A stretch of 28,509 nucleotides of DNA. Origin: an uncultured Bacilli bacterium (GTDB lineage Bacteria > Bacillota_I > Bacilli_A > RF39 > UBA660). Shown here one piece after another: positions 22,502 through 28,509 of this stretch. The notes below the pieces were generated by a model. The model saw only the letters and a list, made by a program, of their open reading frames with translations. It was not told the origin of the DNA and made no database searches. A program made the translations under genes and the position numbers. Location: assembly GCA_934096605.1 (NCBI GenBank), contig CAKOMI010000015.1:1-28509 (forward strand), given 5' to 3'. Each line of letters opens with the position of its first letter. The stretch's first letter is position 1.

Positions 22502-23328
22502 ATAGAATCTAATATTTGAAATAAATCATTAAACATGTATGGATTTTGTTTTTGGAGCGTTTTGCCAATAGTACTATTTAGTAATAAGTCATAATCAAAT
22601 TGGTCTTGATAGTAAGCCATAAGTTCAGCATTGATAGCAAGTAAATCAGCATTACTATTTATTGGAGCTGCAAAAATCAAAGGACTATCATAGTCAAAAT
22701 CGGTATCATTAGTATAAAGATTAATAATTAATTTACTTTGACCATTAGAATAGTCTGTTCCCATAAGCATTGAATTATCATTACCTAAATCAACATAATA
22801 ACTCATATAAGTAAGATAATTAGTTGTATTTTGGCTGACCTCTAAACTTTCATATGATTGACTATCTTTCTTTTCTGCTAAAAACCACTCTTTTTCAATA
22901 TAAAAGTTTTCTAAGTCTTTTTCAGCTAATATCATTTCATCTGTTGAAGCCATAGTGTAGTCTTCAATTTGAAGAGCATTTAAAAGAGCTACTTCTTGAT
23001 AAAAGAAAGGTAAAGCTTGTTCATTAAGGCCATAAAATTCGCTTAGCATATCATAAGACGTTTTAGTTTCTGCCATACCAGTAACGTCAACATTAGGTAT
23101 TAAACTAGAAACAAGTAAGTCATTAGTATTTTTCTCACATAAAAGATTTTGAACATCTTCAACAGTTGGCAAGCATTTTTTTTCTGTTTCATCAAGATTT
23201 AGTAAAACCGTACCTTCATTAATAGAATTACTCTTTTCTTTGCTACAGCCTACTAAGGTACTCATTAGTAAAACAATAGATAATTTTTGTAATTTCTTTT
23301 TCAAAAAGAGCATATTTTCTTTTTGCAT
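22465..23328 (-). CDS. Lipoprotein of unknown function
   Basis: 287 residues. A basic N-terminus, a hydrophobic stretch and the lipobox LVGC with lipidation Cys28 mark it as a membrane-anchored extracytoplasmic lipoprotein. The mature part is acidic, with many Asn, Asp and Tyr, no cysteines after residue 70 or so, and no domain that I recognise. Motif-like segments are TYMSYYVDLGNDNSMLMG and LAINAELMAYYQDQFDYDLLLNSTIGK. ATG at 23328 follows AGGGGGAT at a good distance; an earlier in-frame start would add 20 residues and overlap the nuclease gene. It lies 46 bases after the nuclease gene and is probably the third gene of the pseudopilin-nuclease operon. No terminator follows, so transcripts may run on into rpoZ. 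Confidence 0.8.
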   Translation of the reverse strand: MQKENMLFLKKKLQKLSIVLLMSTLVGCSKEKSNSINEGTVLLNLDETEKKCLPTVEDVQNLLCEKNTNDLLVSSLIPNVDVTGMAETKTSYDMLSEFYGLNEQALPFFYQEVALLNALQIEDYTMASTDEMILAEKDLENFYIEKEWFLAEKKDSQSYESLEVSQNTTNYLTYMSYYVDLGNDNSMLMGTDYSNGQSKLIINLYTNDTDFDYDSPLIFAAPINSNADLLAINAELMAYYQDQFDYDLLLNSTIGKTLQKQNPYMFNDLFQILDSIPKNSQSKKLLS

Positions 23329-23374
23329 AAACACAATCCCCCTTAAATAAAGTAGGATTACTTTAACACTTTTT

Positions 23375-25201
23375 TTATAACTCGTCAATAATTTTTCTAA
23401 TCGAATTTAAAATTTCAACCATCGCCCAAGTATCTTGTCTGCAATATATTTTCAAATTTTCCCTTGTCTTGGCAAGTTCTTCTTCATTCATATTATTGTA
23501 ATTAGCATACTCTATAATAGCTTCTGTACCATTATGAACACCTAAATTATCATATGATAAATTACTAAATAATGGTAAAGTTTTTTTTATGGAATAAGAA
23601 CCACTTAAACGGTAATCATAGAAATTGACTGTATTTATATCATATGAAGAAAAATTATGCTTAGTAAAGAATTCTTTATTGTTATTTAAAATCCATAGTA
23701 AGTCAAATGTTCTTTTGCTAATAGCTATTAAATCTTCTTTATATTCCGGAAATATTTTAGCTAGTTCTAAAATTCTATTTTTTTCGAAAGATACATTTTG
23801 TGCAAGGATTGTCCCCTTTTTAGAATCAATGTGTTTTAATAGTTCTTTTACAAGTTCACGCCTTTCGTCTTCGATAGTATGGGCTAAGAATATGTAGTTA
23901 TCTTTTATGGCGTCACATTTACCAGGTTCTCTTTCAATATGTAAACTAAATTCAAAAGGGCTTTGAGTATAAGGGCTTTCCCCTTTAAATCTTGGTATAG
24001 GACATGGAAATGTTTCAAAATCTAAGTGATAGATAGGATATTCAAGCGAATCCATAATACATTTTATTTTTTTGAAATTAATATACGGCTCTTTAGTAAT
24101 ATAAGAGTTTCTTTCAATTATATGATTGGGATTAGTAATTAAAGACCCATCAATATCTAACATGTCATTAAAGCCATTATTAATTAATTCTAAGCCTTTT
24201 AATCTTGTACCATCTGGCATTTTAAAACCAGAGGCATTATTCATATAACTTAAAACACTATTTTTTTCTTTTATATGAGCACCACAGACACTTTTAAAAA
24301 ATGGACATATTGTTGGACTTTTATAGTTACACCATGGGCCTAATAAAGACTCATTATTAGGATTATTTAAACTTTTAATTAACACTTTAGCATCATAAGC
24401 TATCTTTTCTTGTAATTTCAAAGTAACATTGTCTAAAGCAAAAAGGCTTATTAATTTTTCTCCATTTTGATCTTTATTATAAACATTAACACCATGTTCT
24501 TTTGTACCATCATAGACATAATTAGTATTTAAAACAGCTAAATAATAATGCACTTTTTTATTTAGTTTATTAGAATGTTCAATGATAAATCTTTGCAGAG
24601 CTAAATCATAGATATATGCTCCAATACCAAAACGATCGTACAATTTTTCTTTTAAAGTGTTGTATAAATCCATTGGCATTTCTTTTAATATATTATACCC
24701 AGGTATTTCATCTTTTAAGTAGTATATATCATTAGCTTTATGAAAAAGAGAATATTTTTTCTTACCACGATACCCACCAGCTAAAGCAAGATATTTTTTA
24801 GAGGTCGTAGCTTTAACCTCAATAATATTTATTTCTTCATTTTCGTTATATATATCAACATAGCAAAGAAAGGTATGCCCCTCTATTTCACAAGTAAAAG
24901 GTACTTGTTCTAGTGTACTTTCAGCATAAATAGTCTTACCACCAAAAAAAGAGGCCACTAATTTACCAGACTCTATTTCAACTTGCTTATAGTAAGGTAG
25001 CATTGCATCAAGGTGTCTTTTGGTAATCTCACTTTCCCCAACTACATTTTCTAGTAATTCTTTAACTTGTAAAGTTCTTTCTTCTTCTTGATATTCTTCT
25101 TTAGAAATTTCTTTATTTAAAGAAGATACTAAGTCTTTTTCTAAACTTACTATTTTAGGGCATCTTGTTAAATGTAAAAATTTTGTTTTTGTAATAGCCA
25201 T
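23375..25201 (-). CDS. Fusion of Cas4-like nuclease and DEDD exonuclease (DUF2779 family)
   Basis: 608 residues. The N-terminal part has a PD-(D/E)XK nuclease core: Asp116, Glu128 and Lys130 in VDIYNENEEINIIEVKA. Four cysteines (Cys14 and Cys291, Cys299, Cys306 in WCNYKSPTICPFFKSVCG) stand as in the Cas4/AddB-type iron-sulphur nucleases. The C-terminal part (about 385-600) is the DUF2779 domain with YHLDFETFP (Asp394, Glu396), a middle NVSFEKNRIL segment (about 469-477), FDLLW (Asp500) and YCRQD (Tyr586, Asp590), the pattern of a DEDD-type 3'-5' exonuclease. One protein thus joins an Fe-S nuclease to an exonuclease. The family occurs in Mollicutes and other bacteria but I know no settled function. 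Its ATG overlaps the pseudopilin stop codon (TAATG). There are no CRISPR or cas genes in the window. Confidence 0.85.
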   Translation of the reverse strand: MAITKTKFLHLTRCPKIVSLEKDLVSSLNKEISKEEYQEEERTLQVKELLENVVGESEITKRHLDAMLPYYKQVEIESGKLVASFFGGKTIYAESTLEQVPFTCEIEGHTFLCYVDIYNENEEINIIEVKATTSKKYLALAGGYRGKKKYSLFHKANDIYYLKDEIPGYNILKEMPMDLYNTLKEKLYDRFGIGAYIYDLALQRFIIEHSNKLNKKVHYYLAVLNTNYVYDGTKEHGVNVYNKDQNGEKLISLFALDNVTLKLQEKIAYDAKVLIKSLNNPNNESLLGPWCNYKSPTICPFFKSVCGAHIKEKNSVLSYMNNASGFKMPDGTRLKGLELINNGFNDMLDIDGSLITNPNHIIERNSYITKEPYINFKKIKCIMDSLEYPIYHLDFETFPCPIPRFKGESPYTQSPFEFSLHIEREPGKCDAIKDNYIFLAHTIEDERRELVKELLKHIDSKKGTILAQNVSFEKNRILELAKIFPEYKEDLIAISKRTFDLLWILNNNKEFFTKHNFSSYDINTVNFYDYRLSGSYSIKKTLPLFSNLSYDNLGVHNGTEAIIEYANYNNMNEEELAKTRENLKIYCRQDTWAMVEILNSIRKIIDEL

Positions 25202-25539
25202 TAAGACATTATCTCCACTTTGTAGTTGCCATCATCATTAGTAACTTTGATTTTAGTAGCGCTGTAATTAGTATTATCGGCTTCAAATAATAGATTATTT
25301 TCGATTAAATCACTACCATAAAAATAGGTTTCTTTTTCTGTAAATTTGTCTTTATTATTATTTACATAAACATTAGCTGCTGTTTCAAGGGCTTTTCGTT
25401 TTAAAGCCTCGCCTTCACTTTCACTAGCCGAGATGGAATAAGCATAGCTTACCTTAGTAATAGCAATAGCGAAGAAAACAGCAAGTATTGCACATAAAAT
25501 AATCATTTCTTTAATTGTATATCCTTTTTTATTTATCAT
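25201..25539 (-). CDS. Type IV pilin-like (pseudopilin) protein
   Basis: 112 residues. The N-terminus MINKKGYTIKEMIILCAILAVFF is a class III prepilin signal: short basic leader, Gly6, then Tyr and a Glu at position +5, leading into a membrane helix that runs to about residue 30. A prepilin peptidase would cut after Gly6. The rest (about 40-112) is a small soluble domain with GSDLIENNLL, a common pseudopilin turn. I chose ATG at 25539 because AAGGTGA lies six bases upstream; a GTG nine bases earlier sits inside that site. It is the first gene of the operon with the nuclease (one-base overlap). Peptidase, ATPase and other pilin genes are not in the window. Confidence 0.85.
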   Translation of the reverse strand: MINKKGYTIKEMIILCAILAVFFAIAITKVSYAYSISASESEGEALKRKALETAANVYVNNNKDKFTEKETYFYGSDLIENNLLFEADNTNYSATKIKVTNDDGNYKVEIMS

Positions 25540-25560
25540 ATCCTTCACCTTCCTAGTTAA

Positions 25561-25569
25561 AGTATAGCA
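25561..25569 (-). promoter_or_regulatory. Extended -10 promoter of the pseudopilin operon
   Basis: TGCTATACT (25569-25561) is an extended -10 element about 20 bases before the start codon. The -35 is poor. It would drive pseudopilin, nuclease and lipoprotein. Confidence 0.55.
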
Positions 25570-25699
25570 GAGTTTAACTTAAAAGAAAAGAATTTAGAAA
25601 GAATATTTTATGGTTTTAAAGCAGTTATTGGCAAAATATAAATACCTGTTTTAGAAATATAAATAGTAGAAAAAAGTAAAATATATATTATTATATTTA

Positions 25700-25742
25700 T
25701 GTCAATGTGCAATTTTTAACGATTTCAATGTGCAATTTTTAA
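25700..25742. repeat. Two 18-base direct repeats, 23 bases apart, next to a TTGACA box
   Basis: TCAATGTGCAATTTTTAA occurs at 25702-25719 and 25725-25742 without a mismatch. On the minus strand the inner copy overlaps TTGACA (25705-25700), which has a weak -10-like TATTTT 16 bases on. Repeats with about two helical turns between them, just upstream of a -35, are typical binding sites of an activator or repressor. The rest of 25570-25756 holds no gene. Confidence 0.6.
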
Positions 25743-25756
25743 AAGTATTACAATAT

Positions 25757-25785
25757 AAAAAAGTGCTATTCAATAACACTTTTTA
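25757..25785 (-). terminator. Bidirectional terminator after the WG-repeat gene
   Basis: AAAAAGTG arms (25758-25765 with their complement at about 25777-25784) plus an inner TATT/AATA pairing, with T-runs on both strands. It overlaps the stop codon at 25783. Confidence 0.75.
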
Positions 25786-27459
25786 TTCATTCTTTTTCTT
25801 AGTTAACTTTGGTCCCATTTCCTCATCAGGAATAACTAGGTCTTTCATAAATAACATTCTTTCACTTTTTGATGCAAAATTAACGACATTACCATCAATT
25901 ATTAAATCATGATATTCATGTTTTTCATCAGCAATGGCAATAGCCTTCAAAATCCGTTTGTATTGAGATAAATTTTCTTTCCTTTTATCAGTATAACAAG
26001 TTCCACCTGGTAAATCTCTATATGATACCTTTATTTTAGTAATAATATCTGGTATTTCAATGATATCTCCATTATCCTCAACTTGATAACATTTTTCATC
26101 TTCACTTGCTCTTATTATGCCATCATCAAAAATTTCAAGATCATAAAATTTACATGGCAATATAACTTCACCTTTTTCATTAATTATGCCGACGCGCAAA
26201 CCATCATCTTCAACTAAATATAAATCATTTTTAAGGGGATCAATAACTTCATATTCTTCATCGGTTATCATTTCACCTCTACTATTGACAAGTTCAAAAG
26301 TCATATCATGATTAACAACGCGTATTAAATCTTTACCAAAAATATTTGTTCCAAAATAGACAGTTGGAACAACGACACGATTATTAATATCAATGACACC
26401 CGCTTTGCAATCTTTAGAAACTGAAAGTAAGCCACAATCAGTAGGATATATTCTGTCATAAATACAAGGTATTATTAAATCACCATTTTGATTCATCACA
26501 CCAATTTTACCATTTTGTTCAACTTTAAAATAATAATTTTTCGTATTGTCTTCTTTGATAAAAAAAGCCTCGCTAAGTGTAGAAGATGGTTCAAATTCTA
26601 TTTTCTGTCCATCACCAGTAATAAATATCTTTTTTTCATTTTTAGAAACACTAGCACCCACAAAATTTTCATCTTGATAAAAGATATCATCAATTGAATC
26701 GTAACCACAAGGTATAAGTGTTTCTCCAGTTTTACTTATAAGACCCCAACCATTTATATCTTTTACCTCAATTGCTTGATTACTTTCTTCAGCTTTATCA
26801 TATTTTGGTGATATTATAGTGTTAAAATTGGAATCAATTAAACCAAATTTACCATCTTTAAAAGTTAAAGCAGTCCCTCTTGAGAATCCATAAACAGCAT
26901 CATATTCAGTCTTGGCAATAAGTTCTCCAGAAGTACTATAAAAATCAACATATTGATCAATAACTTGTACCTTATCCGCTTCTTCATCGTACCAAATTTT
27001 TCTATGCTCGCAAGGTATTACCTCCTCGCCATCAGGATTAATTAAACCTGTTTTTGTGCCTTTTGATACAGCAGTATAATCTTTTCCGTAATTATCAATA
27101 CTATCATAAATGCATGGGGCTAAAATATTGCCATCTTCATCAATAACCCCATATTTATCGTTCAGTTTTACAAAAAATATGTACTTTCCATTCTTTAAAA
27201 TAGTATAATCAATATCCTCAAATATACATGGAATTATTTCCATACCATTTTCTTCACGTATACCAAATAAGCCATTTTCTTTAATTATTCTTACACAATG
27301 TTCTAACTCAGAAGATAAATCTCCGGCTAAAAATGATTTTATATTATCTTTAATATATGCCTTATTTCTATAATCGTAATATTCATCATCATTAAAATAT
27401 TTTTCATAAGCAGTTTGTTTAAAAACTAGTTCAATTCCGTCATCTTCAATAATTTTCAT
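25783..27459 (-). CDS. Large WG-repeat protein, cytoplasmic
   Basis: 558 residues made largely of WG repeats (about residues 55-470). Each unit resembles GKYGVIDEDGNILAPCIYDSIDNY: a Gly-(Leu/Val)-Ile core, then an acidic turn and an IPCxYD motif. I count about ten units, for example GLFGIREENGMEIIPCIFEDI, GLINPDGEEVIPCEH, KFGLIDSNFNTIISPKYD and KIGVMNQNGDLIIPCIYD. WG repeats form beta-propeller-like scaffolds whose ligands are mostly unknown. No signal peptide is present, unlike many such proteins that are exported. The C-terminal part (about 480-558) is charged and separate. ATG at 27459 follows GAGGGGG. It has its own promoter and terminator and stands alone. Confidence 0.85.
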   Translation of the reverse strand: MKIIEDDGIELVFKQTAYEKYFNDDEYYDYRNKAYIKDNIKSFLAGDLSSELEHCVRIIKENGLFGIREENGMEIIPCIFEDIDYTILKNGKYIFFVKLNDKYGVIDEDGNILAPCIYDSIDNYGKDYTAVSKGTKTGLINPDGEEVIPCEHRKIWYDEEADKVQVIDQYVDFYSTSGELIAKTEYDAVYGFSRGTALTFKDGKFGLIDSNFNTIISPKYDKAEESNQAIEVKDINGWGLISKTGETLIPCGYDSIDDIFYQDENFVGASVSKNEKKIFITGDGQKIEFEPSSTLSEAFFIKEDNTKNYYFKVEQNGKIGVMNQNGDLIIPCIYDRIYPTDCGLLSVSKDCKAGVIDINNRVVVPTVYFGTNIFGKDLIRVVNHDMTFELVNSRGEMITDEEYEVIDPLKNDLYLVEDDGLRVGIINEKGEVILPCKFYDLEIFDDGIIRASEDEKCYQVEDNGDIIEIPDIITKIKVSYRDLPGGTCYTDKRKENLSQYKRILKAIAIADEKHEYHDLIIDGNVVNFASKSERMLFMKDLVIPDEEMGPKLTKKKNE

Positions 27460-27484
27460 TTAATTTCCCCCTCTTTTGCGTATT

Positions 27485-27512
27485 ATTCTACAACTTTTTT
27501 CTCAAAAGTCAA
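27485..27512 (-). promoter_or_regulatory. Promoter of the WG-repeat gene
   Basis: Minus-strand TTGACT (27512-27507), 16-base spacer, TAGAAT (27490-27485), a short way before the GAGGGGG ribosome-binding site. Confidence 0.6.
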
Positions 27513-27527
27513 TATTTTTTTCCATAA

Positions 27528-27555
27528 TAAAAGATTAGAGTTCTTTTCTCTAATC
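27528..27555 (-). terminator. Rho-independent terminator of the VanZ-family gene
   Basis: Perfect eight-pair stem GATTAGAG/CTCTAATC (27555-27548 with 27540-27533), seven-base loop, then UUUU and an AU-rich run. It lies ten bases after the stop codon at 27565. Confidence 0.85.
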
Positions 27556-27564
27556 CATTATCTC

Positions 27565-28191
27565 TTAATTTAAAGATATACCCATAATATTAAAGTAATA
27601 TACAACACAAACAAGCATAAGAATAACACATAATATATTATAGAAAGTATCGCTTCTTAAAAACTTTGGTAAATGTTTTTTGATAGCCGTAAGACCTATA
27701 TAAAGTAAAAAACCAATTATAGCCCCTACTACATTTAATAAAATATCATCAATATCAAAACTACGCCCTATAAAGTGTTGAACAGCCTCAATTGTAAAAG
27801 AAGTAATACCACTAACAAGCAAAATATGACTAACTTTACTAGCTTTAACATAACTAGATACGAAGTAACCAAATGGCACAAATAACATGATATTTCCAAC
27901 AACATTCAAATAAAAACTATTAGTCCCAACTTCATAACGCATAATCTCTGTAAAAGGAATAATATTAACTCCACTACTACTATTCATCTCAGCATTAGTT
28001 AAAAGTTGAAATAATATAAGTGCATAAACAATAAATAACAAATTCAAAAATTCTTTATAAAAAACAAACTTTTCATTACCATTATGAATATACATTAAAC
28101 GAATTGATATTATCACTACTAAAAAGATAGTTAACATAGGCCATATATCAATAATTGCATTAGTTAATAAATTTTTTACCATTAAAATCAC
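27565..28191 (-). CDS. VanZ-family membrane protein
   Basis: 208 residues with about five membrane segments. The VanZ-like pattern is clear: VNIIPFTEIMRY, NVVGNIMLFVPFGYFV, then EAVQHFIGRSFDIDDILLNVVGAIIGFLL. VanZ itself lowers teicoplanin sensitivity by an unknown route, but most family members stand alone and have no proven role. There are no other van genes here, so resistance should not be assumed. The start is GTG at 28191 with AAGGG four to five bases upstream. An ATG three codons later is possible but farther from that site. Its ribosome-binding site lies just after the stop codon of the small upstream ORF (seven bases), so the two are probably co-transcribed. Confidence 0.88.
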   Translation of the reverse strand: MILMVKNLLTNAIIDIWPMLTIFLVVIISIRLMYIHNGNEKFVFYKEFLNLLFIVYALILFQLLTNAEMNSSSGVNIIPFTEIMRYEVGTNSFYLNVVGNIMLFVPFGYFVSSYVKASKVSHILLVSGITSFTIEAVQHFIGRSFDIDDILLNVVGAIIGFLLYIGLTAIKKHLPKFLRSDTFYNILCVILMLVCVVYYFNIMGISLN

Positions 28192-28198
28192 TAGTCCC

Positions 28199-28435
28199 TT
28201 ATTCTATAAGTTTTTGTTCACCTATCTCTTCCATAGTTATTACAAAAACATCTATATCCATTGTACTATCATTTTTAGTTTTTTTCAAAACTTTTTTAAG
28301 CGTTACTTCATCAGTATCTTGTAAGATTGCTGCCATCTTTTCAGCTGTTAAGCTTAAGGCTTTATTTATTATTTTTGTAATAGGAATAACACTTATACAT
28401 TTTCGCTCGTAACCGGACTTTTTTACAAATATCAT
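28199..28435 (-). CDS. Small unknown ORF upstream of the VanZ-family gene
   Basis: 78 residues, soluble, charged, ending KNDSTMDIDVFVITMEEIGEQKLIE; no domain recognised. The only in-frame ATG is at 28435, three bases after a hairpin with a T-run, and it has no ribosome-binding site. The first codons (KKSGYE) are made of a repeat that recurs outside the gene. It could be a real small protein, or the remnant of a longer gene cut by rearrangement at the repeats. Confidence 0.4.
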   Translation of the reverse strand: MIFVKKSGYERKCISVIPITKIINKALSLTAEKMAAILQDTDEVTLKKVLKKTKNDSTMDIDVFVITMEEIGEQKLIE

Positions 28436-28489
28436 TCAAAAAGTCCACTTCAACCCAGACTTTTTAATTTTTAAAACCGGACTTTTTTA
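28411..28489. repeat. Short AACCGGACTTTTTTA repeats in direct and inverted form
   Basis: AACCGGACTTTTTTA occurs at 28411-28425 and 28475-28489. A related AACCCAGACTTTTTA is at 28452-28466, and an inverted AAAAAGTCC lies at 28438-28446. The inverted unit and the middle unit form the hairpin listed separately. The array reaches nearly to the window edge. Confidence 0.6.
28438..28465. terminator. Hairpin with T-runs, possible terminator of an upstream unit
   Basis: AAAAAGTC (28438-28445) pairs perfectly with GACTTTTT (28458-28465) over a 12-base loop, giving U-runs on both strands. On the minus strand it would end transcription coming from beyond the right edge of the window. Confidence 0.5.
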
Positions 28490-28509
28490 AATTTCTACCC
28501 TAATAATGA

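Noticed and set aside
23375..25201. Cas4-like domain as a sign of a CRISPR system
   Set aside because: No repeat-spacer array and no other cas gene is visible, and the fusion with a DEDD exonuclease belongs to the DUF2779 group and not to CRISPR Cas4.
27565..28191. VanZ-family gene as glycopeptide resistance
   Set aside because: There are no vanA/H/X/R/S genes nearby, and most stand-alone VanZ-family proteins have no link to resistance.
1..28509. Mycoplasma code (TGA as tryptophan)
   Set aside because: TGA ends the AAA+ gene in a coupled ATGA overlap, and all core genes are full length with TGG as tryptophan.
1..28509. tRNA, rRNA, insertion sequence or integrated phage
   Set aside because: I found no cloverleaf, rRNA segment, transposase or phage structural gene on either strand.

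Overview
The window is AT-rich chromosomal DNA of a low-GC Gram-positive bacterium. It carries a Bacillus-like rpoBC cluster preceded by a ybxB-type methyltransferase, a single-chain glycyl-tRNA synthetase under a T-box, an RNase J2-like protein, an omega subunit of Bacillus type and SufB. TGA is used as a stop, so the code is the standard bacterial one and not the Mycoplasma code. I infer an uncultured gut lineage of Bacilli close to the Mollicutes (RF39-like). That placement rests on protein style and remembered families, not on a search.

Layout. 1-3100: two tandem copies of a membrane-anchored surface protein on the minus strand. The left copy has ten G's at the start of its reading frame, which puts its good start codon out of frame. 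A direct repeat carrying promoter and terminator flanks that copy. 3248-3721: a divergent double-HTH regulator. 3731-8100: RNase J2-like protein, an exported protein with a deacetylase-like tail, a short SSB and an orphan SufB with what looks like a leaderless start. 8201-9101: a two-gene plus-strand operon of unknown function. 9110-10621: glyS and its very short T-box leader. 10656-18716: rpoC, rpoB and ybxB. 18767-21228: an operon with a recognition-like domain, an AAA+ ATPase and a small AAA-like partner. The first two appear to be one gene split by a single-base frameshift. 21289-23328: M23 endopeptidase, rpoZ and a lipoprotein. 23375-25569: a Cas4-like/DEDD exonuclease fusion with a pseudopilin in front. 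25757-27512: a WG-repeat protein. 27528-28465: a VanZ-family membrane protein and a small unknown ORF.

How it works together. The core is information processing: RNA polymerase beta, beta' and omega, ybxB, glyS, RNase J2, SSB. Accessory units sit between these core genes. Control elements are packed tightly: the ybxB promoter begins inside the preceding terminator, the glyS promoter abuts the rpoC terminator, and the rpoB and RNase J promoters overlap the end of the gene upstream. RpoB has Lys and Asp at two positions known for rifampicin resistance. The most unusual items are the G-tract surface-protein switch with its recombinogenic repeats, the broken recognition/AAA+ operon, the compact T-box and the nuclease-pseudopilin-lipoprotein operon.
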